A DNA stretch of 64,000 bases from Epiperipatus broadwayi. Taxonomy: Eukaryota; Onychophora; Udeonychophora; Euonychophora; Peripatidae. The stretch is from positions 3,703,443 through 3,767,442 of the forward strand of contig JAQFVV010000111.1 of assembly GCA_028023455.1 (NCBI GenBank). The letters are read 5' to 3'. Positions within the stretch are counted from its first letter, which is position 1. The number at the start of each line of letters is the position of its first letter. Position numbers and translations under genes: made by a program. This document shows, one piece after another, positions 49,162-63,149 of the stretch. The notes under the pieces were generated by a model that saw nothing but the letters and a program-made list of their open reading frames with translations, had not been told where the DNA came from and did not search any database.

Positions 49162-49509
49162 GATTGATATAATCTTTTTATTACTATTCTTTATTATTTC
49201 TGTTCTATATTATAATAACAATCCATAGAAAGTATTTAATTCAACATATACAACCCTCTGGAGAAGTTAAAAATATTATTTACAGACTACCAAGAAATAT
49301 TTTATTCTTTCACATTCTCACACAAGTTCATCTCATTTAGTCAAATAATTACATTATTTAACAACAATTATTGTGTGTTGTTTATTAACGATTTATGTTT
49401 TAATTCAGTTAAAACCCAGGTATATTTTTTAGTTATAAAAATATAATTTTTTTCAAAAGTATTTTTATAAATAAAATGAAATAATTTTTTTATATATTAA
49501 ATCCTTCTA

Positions 49510-49730
49510 TTGACCATGCACTAAAAATAATCATTTGTTCAATCATAATTGGAGTTCCTAATTTAATTTGAAATAAAAGCATAGAAGCGGTCCACAGATT
49601 AATTAAGTCAAACCCTTAATATAAAAAATAGAGATTGACTTAATCAATTTCTGGAATCCACATTCTTTTATTTTAAATCTAAAATTCCAATTTGTGGTTC
49701 AACAAACAATTATTTTAGTGCATAATCAAT
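49510..49730. repeat. Hairpin MITE-like element, ~95-bp arms
   Basis: TTGACCATGCACTAAAAATA ... ATTAAGTCAA (49510-49611) pairs with TTGACTTAAT ... TATTTTAGTGCATAATCAA (49635-49729). The loop is about 23 bases and the arms are about 80% identical. No coding sequence. Confidence 0.7.
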
Positions 49731-49904
49731 AAAAGCATTTAATGTAAAAAATATCTTATTAATTTTAAGTTTTTAGTATTGCCATAGTAAATAATAATTT
49801 AAAACTATATCATAATTTTAAATGACTGGACAGTTATAGTTGATATACATATATATCATTATATGTTTTTGCTATAAATTAAAATAGTATGCCCTTATAT
49901 ATGT

Positions 49905-50035
49905 ATCATATTTAGAATTACATTTTGATTTACAAATGTCAAATTAACTCAACCCACATCATTGACATCATCCATTTTAGATAAATATAATAATGACTAT
50001 TATTAATCATTTACTAAACTAAAGATTATCTCTAT
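49905..50035 (+). repeat. Single-arm copy of the 50.4-kb palindrome
   Basis: ACATTTTGATTTACAAATGT, CAAATTAACTCAACC and ACTAAACTAAAGA follow the same order as the inner left arm at 50325-50430. It is a direct third copy of that arm. Confidence 0.65.
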
Positions 50036-50142
50036 CACAGATATAAACTTTAAAACTCAATTAAAAATCAATCTATTGATTTTTTAAAATTTAACACACA
50101 AACACATGGATTTATTTCCATTTCTTTCTCCCATATGTAATA

Positions 50143-50735
50143 TCTTTATAAATATATTAAATAGTTTTAATATTACTACATATTCTTTTAAATTCATATA
50201 AAAAATAATACAATAAAAGACAAATGACACCTAAGATGCATTTCATGCTGAGCCAGCACCCATCAGTTGGTTGAGGTCATTATTCTTATATATATCTTTA
50301 TTATATAAAATATTTATCTATATTGAATAATTAAATTTTGATTTACAAGTGTCAAATTAACTCAACTCATATCTTTGACACCATTCACTTTAGTTAAATA
50401 TAGTAATGAATAATATTACTATTACTAAAGACAGTCTTTAGTTTAATAAATAATTAATAACAGTCATTATTATAGTTATCTAAAGTGAATGGTCCAAAGA
50501 TGTAGGTTGAGTTAATTTGACACTTATAAATCAAAATGTAATTGTTTAATATAAATAAATTTTTTTCATATAATAAGGATATATATGAGAGATAGTAATC
50601 TGGACCAACTGATGAGTGCTGGTTGTGCATGAAATGCATCTTGGAGGTCATTTCTTTTTTATTCTATCTTTTTCATATGAATTTAAAAGAATATGTAGTA
50701 ATATTAAAATTATTTAATATATTTGTAATCATATT
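50143..50735. repeat. Palindrome with ~290-bp arms containing R1 fragments
   Basis: The centre is at about 50431 (CTAAAGACAGTCTTTAG). Both arms run outward through CTTTAGxTAAxTATA, GTGTCAAATTAACTCAAC, an R1 fragment (GATGCATTTCATGC...AGCACxCATCAGTTGG on the left, its complement on the right) and TTTTAAATTCATAT to about 50143 and 50735. The arms are about 85-90% identical. The 65-codon frame at 50454-50651 is inside the right arm and not a gene. Confidence 0.75.
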
Positions 50736-50739
50736 TAGT

Positions 50740-50965
50740 ATGTGTACATAATGATATATGTGTATATAAGTGACTGAAAATATGAAATATTCTTTTAAGT
50801 GAAAGGTGTTTGACATTTTGATACTTTTTATTTTTATTTAAAAAAATTGATTTAAAAAAAAGCTAAACAAAACTATATTATAAACAACCTATTTATTATT
50901 TAAAAGAAGCTTGCAATCATAACAAATAAAATCAATAGTGAATATTATTTAAACATTTCCCCCAT
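50740..50965 (+). repeat. Direct repeat, copy A (partner at 54560)
   Basis: TATTATAAACAA, GCTTGCAATCATAACAAATAAAATCAATAG and ACATTTCCC recur at 54560-54720 in the same order, about 85% identical by eye. No family is recognised. Confidence 0.65.
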
Positions 50966-50969
50966 CACT

Positions 50970-53900
50970 AGATATTTCTACAGTAAGTTAGTATATATAT
51001 ATTGTAACTGATTGAATTGATGAATGCTGGTGATGGGTAGAATGATCAATCTGATCTGATAAAAAATCTAAAATCTAATTTAGTTTAATCTAATCTAGCT
51101 TAATCGGGTCGCCATTATGTAATAAACCATCACAAAGCACAAATAATATCTCTTAAAGTCTAATTTGTTTAAGCTATAAGTGAAACGAAAGAATAATGAG
51201 ATTATCTGCTCCAGACATCAACAAATCCATCACAATTACAACATAAACTGCACTGAGCAATGAACTCGCATATCATTGCCCTAAACAATGATATATGATT
51301 AGGCTAACTACTTGATTAGCAATCTAATGAAAACCCAATCCAATCAATAACTAAAACAAATTTCAATATATTTTATTAATCTATTATTATTGTAGTAATT
51401 TAAATCTACTTCATTATTTAATGATGCTGCATTTTATCTTAACGGATAAACTTCTAAATACCTATAATTGTATTTTACAAAACATTTTAAAATATAGACA
51501 CTATTTAAATATCAAAACAAAATAATATTTGACTCGAATGTATATCTAGTTTAATAAACGCTAAATAGAAAGTATAAACATTCGTACGTCAATAAGCGAT
51601 GCACAATTCTTTCTACTTTAATATTTAATCAATAATTTTCTATTGAAATCAACTAGTTTTTATATCATTTTATAAACACTTTGAAAATTTATGCACTCCT
51701 TTAAATGTTTAAACAAATTAATCTACATCTAGTTTACTAAGAAGCTATAAAGTAATATATAAATAACTTATTCATATCTTCCAATAAAGTGATACTTAAT
51801 TATTGCTTCGTTTATATGTTAAAATAGAATACTCCACGAAAACTTATTAGCTATTTTCTTTCTTTATGATGTCCAATCATATTATATAAAGATATATTAA
51901 GTTTCTATTGGATGTTTATTCACTTATGAGTATTAATATTATTTATTTGAATCTTTAAACAATTGAATATAAAATTGGTTGGCAATAATTAAAATATATG
52001 ATTATAATTTAGATTTATCCCAATTTAAAGATAATATTCAAGTAAACTATTCAACAAAGTTTGTACTCTTTATTCTAGAGAAATTTTAAAAATATCTGAG
52101 ACTAGTTATTCTGAACCAATGATAAAGCATGATCTATTTATGTTTTTATGACAGAATCAGACAAACACAGAAATGATTGATTTGTAATATTAACTAAAAT
52201 AAAATATAATATATAATATTTGAATGCAGATATAAATATAAAATTCATATGGGAATAAAATGCTAATATGCAAAACATACCATATCTTATATTGTAGCTC
52301 ATTTACCAAGCTGAGTTTGAACCTTGTCATTTAAGTAGCTACATCATCTTATGCAATCCAAATAATAAAAAAAATTAAGGGAGACTTGTCATTTGAATCA
52401 CTCAATTTATTTTATTATATAAAAAAAGATTGGCAAGATTAATAACAAATACATAGGAAATTAATTTATATTTCATATTGATTGAATAAATAAAAAATGA
52501 TAAAATTATTGTGTGTATCTCTAAAATGTGTTGCGAAAACAATAACGACATGTATATACAAAATAAATAAATGAATGAATGAATGGAGAGACTTTTGAAT
52601 ATCTTACTGAAAAATTTATATATAACAGGTACCAAAGATATGAAATAGGATGAGATCAAAGCCTATTGGTTTATCAAAATAATAACCGATAAATGAATAT
52701 GAAATAATACGATATATTTGAATCTCTTGTCTGTTTGATATTTTAAACTAAATTTTATACATGCAATCATTAAATCATATACTAAAAAAAAACCCATCGA
52801 ATTGTGTTAATATATACTTAGACAAGAGTTCAAATAATTAATAAATGAATCTCGCCGATCATTTTTATTTCCTAAACTCTATTACTTCTAAAGATAATTT
52901 AAATAAAATACAAATCATCCTTTTTAAATAGATGTAAAAAAAATTAATATGCGCACATTTTTATATATATATAAAATCATACCCCATATAAGAGTCTGTC
53001 CGTTTTCACTATTTATTTGTCCATTGCAATTTACTTATCACCAGTTTCTATGAATGACACAAAGAGAAGCTTATTTCTCAGAAAAGATAAGTCAAACTTT
53101 ATAATGCTTCACTAACAGTACTTTTTCCTTTCCAAAGAGGAGAGTGCGATTTAATTAGCCCTTTTATGATGCAAATTAATCCAGTTGATCCTGAGTGTTT
53201 CTTAGGTTGTGACACAATATTTATCCAAATCCAACGGTAGTTATACGCCAAACTTTAAAACAGGAATATCTTCGTTTTTAAAACTAAAATAGCTGATTTT
53301 TATATAAAGCATTTTTTTTATACATAGGTTTCCTTTTTTTTTTACCTTCTGTTGCCATTTCCCTTGGAAATTCTTCACAACTGCCATTCAAATGATTGAA
53401 TGGGCAGATAATTTAAGTTTATTTTTTCATGTTTTATGGTTTAACAGTTAAAAAAAATATTGAAGAACTTTTATTTGTAAGAACCTAGAAAATATGTCCG
53501 TTCATGACAATAACAAAAAGATGATAGCCTCCTCTTATAGTCTGTTGGCAGCTATTTATGTGTTCTCTTTCTGACATTCTGGTGTCATAACAACCACTGA
53601 AAACTACTCAAATAAACCTCAATGCCAAACAATTTCTTTACAGCAGTTTTCGCATGGTTTGTAATGTAAGTTTGGAGAAAAAAGATACATGGAAATTAAA
53701 TCCAAATTTGATTAGATTTTTCCTATTATTTGTAAACCAAAATACAAAATTGATATTACAACCTTTATTCACTTTATAAACACAAATAATTTACGCATAT
53801 ATATATATATATTTAATAATAATATTTTTTTAAAATTAATTTATAAAAAAATATACATAACATAAAAACATTGAATTATATGTAATAATGTTATTTTGGT

Positions 53901-54555
53901 GATTGTATTAACAGAAAAATAAAATATGTAAAATAATATCAATCCTATTTGAGTAAACTTTTATATCGTACTGAATTGTTTTCAAAATTTATTTATTTAC
54001 CTATATGTTTTTCCTGAGTTTGATTATAGCAAATGTAGTATTTTAAAGCAAGACTCAACAGTAAACAATTCTATTTAAAAGCTTTAGGTTGCCATGGTGA
54101 TCAATTTAAATCCATATTTCCAAGATCTTCCATTATCTATCTATCAAGCACAAGAAAAATTAAACAAGATCAACAAACTTCTTTACTTTTTTTTTTTAAA
54201 TACCTTGATCATTAATCTGAATATTCACAATATATATATATATATATAGTTGACTTTTTATTAGTCTGCATTGCAGTGATATGTTTATTTCATGTTTAAA
54301 GAGGTTTATTTAAACTTCATTGTATCAATATTTCATACTCTGTAGTCAAGTTGCAATCTTTAAGTATCCATATATATTCAATAAACCATTACTAAGATTG
54401 GATTTCCATTCTTGCTATTAAAAGGTGTGAAGGTTGCCTTGACAGCAGTGAGAAATATTGATTACTATATTTTACTGTGAATGTTTAAGTGGTTACTGGT
54501 TGGAATCTAATTATATATATACCATTTATTTATATATATAATATCAGAAACTAAC
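50970..54555. other. Unassigned sequence
   Basis: There is a worn R1 fragment near 51000-51060 (TGATGAATGCTGGTGATG) and a TCTAA-rich patch at about 51070-51105. Sequence less biased toward A+T lies around 53000-53240. No intact frame, tRNA or repeat pair was found otherwise. Confidence 0.5.
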
Positions 54556-54559
54556 TGTT

Positions 54560-54720
54560 CTATTTAAAATTGTTTGACAGTTATTATTTTTATTTAAAAC
54601 AATTGTTTTTTTTTTTTTAAAACAAAGAAAAGTATATTATAAACAATTTCTTATCTCTTAAAGGAAACTTGCAATTGTAACAAATAAAATCAATAGCAAG
54701 CATTACTTAAAACATTTCCC
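54560..54720 (+). repeat. Direct repeat, copy B (partner at 50740)
   Basis: It carries the same ordered words as copy A (GTATATTATAAACAA, CTTGCAATTGTAACAAATAA, AATCAATAGCAAGCATTA), interrupted by a poly-T run at 54607. Confidence 0.65.
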
Positions 54721-54724
54721 TTAC

Positions 54725-57700
54725 CTTTCCTATCTAAAATCTAAGTCATCTATTTAAAAAAATTAATATGTCCTATTACATTCATAGACATTTTAAAGAA
54801 GTGTACATAATTTAAACAAATTATATTGAGCGTAATTCTATAAAACATTAATTTTAAAATGTTAAAAAAATATTAAATTGAAAGAAAAAAATATTATATC
54901 ATCCTTATGCAAGCCTTATCTAATGCAAATGAAAGGTCTAAGAAAAGTTTTTAATTGTGACACACGAATTATTAAATATTCTCTGTTTTATATCTGAAAA
55001 ACTAGGGAACCTACTGAAAATATGAGTGTTCCATACAAATTAACCTTTTACTTAATTATATATCAGATTTCAAGCAATTCTATTGAATTTAAATATATTA
55101 AGTCTCAATTTTAAATTTTTATTCTAACTTAAAAAAGATCAAAATTTAACAAATAAACAAACAAACTGATTTATCAACTTCAATAAAAGCATATAGAAAA
55201 TTTTTAAAATGATGCTAAATTTTGAAAAATATATATAATTCTCACATAATCATCAGAAATTTTTTTGTAATTAAAATTTGTGATAAAATGTAACAAACAA
55301 TAACCTTTGAGTTTATTTAACAAAGAAAATAAAAATATTGTTTAATATTTTGATGCAAATAACAAACATCTAAATGAACTGGAATAATATATTGTAACAT
55401 TGTAACAAGTTGCTCTTTTTGTAATTACTGTTTGATTGGACTAATGCTATTTCTACATATTATTTTCTTAGTATTATTATATTTATTGTTAACAAGAACT
55501 TATCAATGAATGAAATCACTTAATCAACCAAGATGACCTTAGTATCACATAATTATTTATTAACATTTCCCACCCAGTATATTTATGGATGTCAACCTAT
55601 TCTGACTCCATGCACCAGTCCTATGCTTGCATGAGAATTATACTGGAAGGGATGAGGAAAGTAATCATGGCTTGTTAACATATGCCTGGCCACTGGCTAG
55701 CTCATTCAGGGTAAGTGGTACTTAAACCAACAGAGATGTGTATAGGTATGGCAGTAAGAATCAAGTTAATTCAATTATTCAATAACTAAAGCATGCATAT
55801 ATTTTTAAACTAAATAAATAATATATGAAATAATGAAAATAGAATAAATAATAGTGCTCAAATATTTAATATATATATATAATTTTCTATAGACAAAATA
55901 TATATATTATATATATATATATTTTCTACAGACAAAATGGCTAATTATCATAAATATTAAATAATTTATCTTTAAGATAGTTAGTCTGATTTAATATAAA
56001 GAACTTACAATCTCTAAATATAATATTGAGAATGTGCATTAATATAAGTTTAGAATAACATACATATTATCTTTGGATCCTAGGGAGTGTAGATTGTTCA
56101 GATTCACAAAGAAAGTGAATTTTTTCAGGAAACACTGTGGCCACAGCAATAGTTCAGAGTGGATGACTTGTCCTTTTTAAATTTCTAGTGGCACAATAAT
56201 GAGTCACAATATTTTTTGAGACACAGATGGATGGATGTGGATACTTTTAACTTCAAACAGTTATAGGATCATGTAGCAGTTTTTGTTTCTTCATGGAACA
56301 GTGGAATACAAATCCAGCAGACTTAGAACTTTATCCCAACTGGCTAATATTAGTTGGCGAATATCTTATTTTTTCTAAATCAGCTTACAGAAATCTCCAA
56401 CATTAATTAAATATGGCAGTGACAATAACAGCATAAAAACTAAACTGGTCTCCTGATTTTTCTAATTATATCTCTCCTTTCTTTTTTAGAAAGTTCCATT
56501 CTCCTCAAAAAATGTTCGGTGTTTTTCTATTTTATCCTCTGGGATTTGAGGTCTGGTTTCTTTTGTCCTATTTTTTTCTTTTTACCAAGAAAATCTTTTA
56601 GCACATTTTGGTTTTTAATCTCAAAAAGTTTTGTTAAAACACTTTTAAAAAAAATACTTGAAACAATACTTATGATAAAAGTATTCCATAGATAAAAATC
56701 TGTTTTGTTTTCTTTTTTCATCATTTACATATTTCTTTTTTTTTTTATTAAACATCAAACAAAATTAGACACAAAAATCAAATATATAGTTTATATGCTT
56801 TTCCAGAAGATTCTTTATGTATGTTTGACTATACAACAACATATACACACATATTTCATTAACATAAATGAACACAAATCCCAATTAAGCCAGTTTTAGC
56901 TCCTTATTTAGTCATTTAAAAAAATGAAATATATACATTAACATATACCATATCTATATATACATGATTACAGAATCCCTTAAACTTGTAACAGGGTGCA
57001 AACATAGTTCCTGTTACAATAAACAATATATTTGGTATAATATCATATTTATTTTATTGATGATCAATTTAACTGCATTTTTGAAGTGCAGTATAGTTTA
57101 CTTTGATCATTCATCTTTAATTTACTTCCTAGTGGCTATATATAGCATTCATTTGCTGATTTTGAATTTATTTGGCAGTAAAATCTGAAGCTTTAATTTG
57201 TATCGGTTTATTAATTTGATTTATAAGTTATCATATAAAAACCTAATAAAAATAAAAATAATGCTGATTGGTAGTTCTTTGTTTCTCAGGTTCTGAAAGC
57301 CATTGCAAAAACTGTTATTGGTATCATTCTGTTGTCAGTCATTCAAATTGAAAGATATATATTTCTATGTTTATATATTTATGATTATTTTTACAAAATA
57401 TTTCTGAAATATTCACTTTTTGATGCTTTTTGTTTTTAAAAACAAATTGAGACATGTTATAATGTAAACCAGGAAATTTATGATTTTCTGAAAAACAAAC
57501 ACTTCTATCATCAGTGAAATCATCATTTCTTGTCATTTTTTTAATAATTAAAAATGGAATTTAGCATTTTGAAACAGAATTTTATTGTTTTATGACATCT
57601 TAAGAAGAATTGAGTGAGTTTTAGAAATTGAGTCATTTTTTGTTTGTTAAATATTTTAATCACAAATTGCAAAATAATAAAAGTCATTGTTCTGATTATA

Positions 57701-58129
57701 TTTATCAGTTGATTATGTTTTTATTTTCTGTATTTGTAAAATTGAAATATTTTTTTAACACTAGTTTCCATTTGTTAACATAACTATTTAAGAAATAAGT
57801 TAATAATTGTATGAATATATTCTAGAATAAGAATTTAATTATTAAAAAAAATAGAATACTTTACATACACAACTGTTAGGGGGTACCAAGAAAATTCATA
57901 ATGAAAAAAGTTATCATTTTTAAGTTCTAATACTTTAAAATATTAATATGAAAAAAGTATTTTTTTGTGTAATATTTTGAAGGTTTCTGTTATCAATAGT
58001 CAACAAATTTTTAAATACATTCTGTCTCTGTTTCTTAAAATTAATACATAAAATAGTCCCACAATCTATGGCAATTTTTATATTAAGCCTATTAAATATT
58101 TTTTATTCCAGAAATACATATTTTCTGTT
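54725..58129. other. Unassigned sequence
   Basis: A short TA-rich tandem duplication at about 55865-55930 (TTTTCTATAGACAAAATATA and TTTTCTACAGACAAAATGG) is the only repeat seen. The stretch 56060-56460 is less A+T-rich but has no sustained open frame. Frames at 56527-57188 are hydrophobic chance frames. Confidence 0.5.
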
Positions 58130-58850
58130 TGGTTTCTACCAAACATAAATTTTTATAATTATAGATGAATAATTCTCTGTTCAATTGTTGTCAAAATTCA
58201 ATCAATTCTTTTCCACCTTTAATTGAATGATTCTATGTTTATTACCTACCTAAATATAATTCAACTCTGATGCACACTTATTAAGATGCTTCTATGTTCA
58301 TTTTTTATTAAAACATAACAATTCTGATGCTCTTTCAATTGGATGCTTCTATATCCATTGTCTATCAAAAGATATTTTAATATTGCATCAGATTCAGTAA
58401 GAAAGTTTTATGCCTATTTTTTGAGAAAATATGATCCAACTCTGTAGCACTTTTAATTTAATGCTTTTATATTAATATCCTATCAAAATGTAAATGAATT
58501 CTTCTGCATATTTATCTGGATACCTTTATGTTCATTTCTTAGAAGTCAAAAAAAAATCCTATTTTTTTGGTATCTTCAATTGGATACTTTTAGTCCATTG
58601 GCAGTCAAAGTATAATACAACTCCAATGTCTCTTCAATTAGAATTGTTATATGAATTTTCTTTAAAACATATTTAAACTTGATAGCGTCTTAAATTGAAT
58701 GCTTCTATATCCATTTCCTATGAAAATAAAATACAACTCTCCTGAATATTTAATTGAATGATTCTATGTGCATTTCCTATTAAGTTATATAATCCAATTT
58801 AAACTGCTTTTGTATTTATTTCCAATTTGAATTTTTATAAAAATAAAACT
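58130..58850. repeat. Degenerate ~59-bp tandem repeat (about 11-12 units)
   Basis: The recurring core is ATGCTTCTATGTCCATTTCC, then about 6 bases, then AAAxATAATxCAACTCTGATGC and a T/A-rich link ending CAATTGA. Units begin near 58164, 58224, 58283, 58341, 58401, 58460, 58519, 58583, 58641, 58697 and 58756. They differ from one another by about 20-35%. The unit length is not a multiple of three and stops are frequent, so it is a non-coding minisatellite. Confidence 0.8.
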
Positions 58851-61190
58851 TCACAGCACCTAATTTTATACTGTAAATTTTTAAAATATTGTTTTGTTAG
58901 ATCAATAATCATTTCTATATCAACATAATTATTTTAAGTTTATTACCATAATGAGATCATGTTAGCATAAATTTCAACAATCTGAACCTGTTATTTTCCA
59001 TTAAATTGGATAATTAATTTTGATACTCTGTTTAAAAGAATATCAATCCCCAAAATATGTTTTGTAATTTTATTATAAAGTACACATTCACTTTTGAAAT
59101 CATTTCTTCACTGTTTCTTCTAACTACAAAGAGATTTTTATGCCTATTTTAGTCTTATTTAGTTCATTTTACTTCATATAGTGGTCTTTCATTTAATTTA
59201 CATTCAAAGATAGGCAAATAAAAGGCCATCATTTAATAATTATATATGATTTAAATTTGCATACTTTTAAAAATTTCTTTGTCTGTGCCTACTATTGCCA
59301 TGGCAGAAGACTTTACAATTTTTTAAAACTATTATTAAATTTTTCAATATGGTATATAATGATATATATTATTGCATTAACCTAACAGATTAAAATATTT
59401 GAACAGATTTAAAATATTTAAAAACTGTTATAAATTTATTCTAACTCAGCTGAATTTAAATATTGGGGTTGTACTTCTTACAATATTATCAAGAATGGAT
59501 TCAAAACTAACCAAAGATATAATAGTAAAAAAGAAGTACATAGCTAATTGGCATAAACTAGGAAACTGAAAAGCTATATCAGTCAACATGATTGTTGTTA
59601 GCAAGGATGGGGATTAAAAAGGAAAACAGACAACAACTTATAGATGTTCAGGTAACATCAAACCATTGTCAGATATGGAATGATAGTATATACATTGTCC
59701 ATAATAGTAAAAATATAGTGACATAGGTCATTTATAAAAAAGGAAATTGCTAAGTCATCACCATACCTGCATATGTCGCAAGTTACATTTCTTGTACGTA
59801 CCACTTACAGCTAGACTTGCATAGATTACCAGTTGTAATGAAAGCAAATCGTATTATACATACACATAATAAATATTTTAATATTTATTTTGAGAGTTAT
59901 GAGTTATTATTAAAAGAGTAGTACTATTACTTCAATACATACTAAAGCATAAATACAATGAAAATAGATTTTAATTTTAAAAATAAAAATACCAAGACTA
60001 TTAAAAGTTTTAAAATCTTTAAACTTTAGAATAAATTAAAGCAAAAAAGTAACTTTTTATTAATTGTAATAACTTTTACTTACTTCCATGAAGAATCTCT
60101 CAACAGTCGATAAATTTACAACAATGGCGATAATCCGTTAAACTTTTAATGTCAAACGTCTGAATTTTTTTATTATTAAACAGTAATTCTTTTTTTTTTT
60201 ATTCAATTATGTTTTGACAAATTTTCTGTGGAAAATCAATTTCAAGTGAAAATATTGAATTGTTTGCTTTTCTTTTCAATATTTTTAATGATTTGGCAAA
60301 ATACCTGGTAACATTTAAAGTTTATTGGAAACTAAAAAAATTTTTAATTGGGAATGGAACAGCAGTAAATTTTGCAAATAATCTTTTTGAAGGTTTTTTT
60401 TTTTTTAAAAAAAAAAAGAAAAAGATAATATTTTATAGTAAGGGTTTTCTCATTATTACTATTTATTTATATAATTTTTTAAAACTTAAAATGATTGAAA
60501 ATAAGCATTAGAATCTGTTTAATTTCTTTTTGTTTTCGAACTGTAAGATTAGATAAAAATGAAAGTATTGTAATTAGATTTTTTTAAATGGTGTAAATAA
60601 AATTTTTTTTTAATAAATGTAAAGTTTTAATTTCGAAAACGTCAATTTCAGTAATGTTATTTAATGTTTAAAATTATTCTAATGTATATTGATAAAATAA
60701 ATTATTAAATGTTTTTTTTAAATGTCAAGTTCAGTATTTTATATATTTTATTTTACTTTTTTAATTCATTATTTAATTAATAAAAAAATATCTTGGGTAT
60801 TTTTTTTCTTATATACAAATTAAAAAAAATTTTTTTACAATTAAAAAATTTAAAATACATAACTTGGGTAGTCTTTGAAAATGATATTTATCTGTTAATA
60901 TCAATTGGTGGTGTTCTGACATTTTGACTGGATATAATTATTCATCATCTTAATAGGATATTATTGAAGCAGAGATGCTATAAGTATAAAATGCAGTTTA
61001 ATTTACATAATTAGATTTAAATATGTAATTTGTAATCTATCAGATACATAATCATGATAATATTGTTATCAAAAACAAATTCAGAAACATATGAAGTACT
61101 TTAATGAGTCAACAATTCTCATGGTGGACCCAAGTTGAGCTGACAGAAGCCAATTATATGGATTTGTAATTAATCAGTTTTTTTTATCAA
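58851..61190. other. Unassigned sequence
   Basis: A+T-rich. It includes a T14/A11 inverted homopolymer at about 60395-60423 inside an 83-codon chance frame (60260-60511). No gene or repeat pair was recognised. Confidence 0.5.
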
Positions 61191-61302
61191 AAGCATTGTT
61201 AGCCGAGGGGTCAGCACAGCCACCTTGAAAGCAAGCAGTTGGTTACAGACAGTTGTTGTGGGTTCGCCTCTCTGCTGATGCTATGACATATGGAAAAAAA
61301 TG
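61191..61302 (+). mobile_element. tRNA-derived SINE, copy 5
   Basis: It opens AAGCATTGTTAGCCGAGGGG (A-box-like), has the insert AGTTGGTTACAGACAGTTG, the B box GTGGGTTCGCCTCTC, and ends GATGCTATGACATATGG plus an A-run. It belongs to the subfamily of copies 1 and 4. Target duplication not clear. Confidence 0.85.
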
Positions 61303-61544
61303 GTTTATGAATCTTTCATTAATGAGTAGTTTAATTACATCCACACACTTATTGTTCTTTGATAATAAGTGATGTTAGGATAGTATTTTGAAATTAATGA
61401 AATCTATAACATGTTGTTGTTTTTAATGTGAAAGTAAGATACTATAAACTTTTATACTATAGTAAATATTATTTCAATATTAAAACATTTTAGAACATGT
61501 CTGTCATTTTATTTAGAAGAAATAAAAGCTTTCACCTTCTTTGT

Positions 61545-61880
61545 CAGAAGAATTGTGGTGATGTCATTTTAGTTATATGTAAGGCTATACCCATCATCTA
61601 ACATTTAACACTGAATGTTTTTATAAAAACTTTAAAATTTATTAAAATTTTCCAACTGCATTTAACTGTTCATAAAAGAACACAAGTCAGTATGTAACAT
61701 AACATTTCATGTGGTATTATTCTTAACTATTTATGTGACCATTGATAACATTAGCAGGGAAATTGAATCTGAATGTTTAGATTCTTGAATATTAAATTCT
61801 AATGCTCTAACCAACCAACTGATCTAAAACTTTAAATATTTAATGTTAGATGATGGAAATAGTTCAGCATATAATTACAA
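61545..61880. mobile_element. Fold-back element with tRNA-like core, copy 3
   Basis: CCCATCATCTAACATTTAA (61590) is mirrored by TTAATGTTAGATGATGGAAA (61845). The left arm then continues AACACTGAATG ... TTTAACTGTTC as in copies 1 and 2. The core on the minus strand has AGATCAGTTGGTTGGTTAGA and GC (A box, near tRNA consensus) and GATTCAATTTCCC (B box). It preserves the polymerase III boxes best of the three copies. Confidence 0.7.
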
Positions 61881-62847
61881 CTTTTACCATATTTGTCTTA
61901 TCTATTTTAATATTCTTTAGCATCTAGGATATAATTTTTTTTACAGATTTAATGCTGTATTTATTTATTATCTATTGAAAGGTCATGGAGTAGGATGAGT
62001 CTGCATATGTGTTTTAATTTGTACATGTAACTTCTATTTAAAGATAAAAATAATAAGCAGATAGAAAACAGTCCCAACTTTATATGAGTGGTGTAGTGAA
62101 AATTACATTACAGAAATAGTATTTATTAAGTAGATAATCTTTAATGAACACTATTACTTAGTTTACCTTTTTTGTTTTAATTATTAAGTATCAATTCACT
62201 CATTTTATTTTCTACTGAATTTTATAACCAAGTTATAATAATATTATTTTCAATATTGAGTACATAAATGAGCATGACTTTTAGATACATATTTATATTT
62301 AGTTATATACCAATTCTATTCTGGAACATCTCTGTAAGTCTACAACACAACTACTTAATTCTCAACGTAAAGTAACATAAAAATTTATATAATTAAAAAT
62401 TAATAAATACTTCATATACTTTTTTCTCTCAAAAATTTAAACATTCATATTGGATGATTTTGACCTAATAGTTTTGGCTAATGATTTCAATGTTCAAAAG
62501 ATATAACTATTAATATACATATATTAGCAATTTAAAAGTTGTACTAAAATATAAATGTTGTTTAAAATAAATAAAAAAACAAATGTTATATTACATTTAG
62601 TGCAAATAAATATTTAAGTAACAAATAATCTTATTTTCAAAAGTTTTATCTGTATTGCTTTTAATTATTACTTCTAATGACTAAAAATGTTCAATTTAAA
62701 ATTAAAATAGTATTTTTATCTTTTCAAAACATTTATATTATTAACTTTGTGCAGTTATTTAAACAAATATTAAATAAATTAAATTCATATGAACTGGTAT
62801 ATATAATGTAAAAGATAGAGATCTACATATAAAACTTTAATGAACTA

Positions 62848-62982
62848 ATGTAAATTATTTTATTTTTCTCATGTGTCATAGCATCAGCCAGGAAGCAAAC
62901 CCGCTAACCCAGGACAACTGCTGGTAAAGCAGCTGTCACTGACATCTTGACCACCAATGCTTGATTATGTAAATTATTTTAT
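62848..62982 (-). mobile_element. tRNA-derived SINE, copy 6, with 16-bp target duplication
   Basis: The body is about 62864-62966. The target ATGTAAATTATTTTAT is at 62848-62863 and 62967-62982. On the minus strand it starts ATCAAGCATTGGTGGTCAAG (decayed A box), has the B box GGGTTTGCTTCC, and ends GATGCTATGACACATGAGAAAAA. It belongs to the subfamily of copies 2 and 3. Confidence 0.9.
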
Positions 62983-63149
62983 ACTGTAAAATTAACAAAA
63001 ATTAATAACTGCATTAAATCACATCTTTACATCTCATCTTAACTTTATTTCCAACTATTATTGTTTTACTGCAATTAAATATTTCAGTAAATTTAAACCA
63101 ATTTTCAATATTTATATATCTTTTTTACATATTTTCAGCAATGACTTAT

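Noticed and set aside
51070-51105. TCTAA-rich patch resembling telomere-like repeats
   Set aside because: Units are irregular, few, and do not match a known telomere repeat.
53000-53240. Less A+T-rich stretch considered as an exon
   Set aside because: No frame stays open and no splice-bounded coding pattern could be supported. The same holds for 40920-41400 and 56060-56460.
58164-58810. 59-bp tandem repeat considered as a CRISPR array or a repeated protein domain
   Set aside because: There are no identical short repeats separated by unique spacers, the period is not a multiple of three, and stops are frequent.
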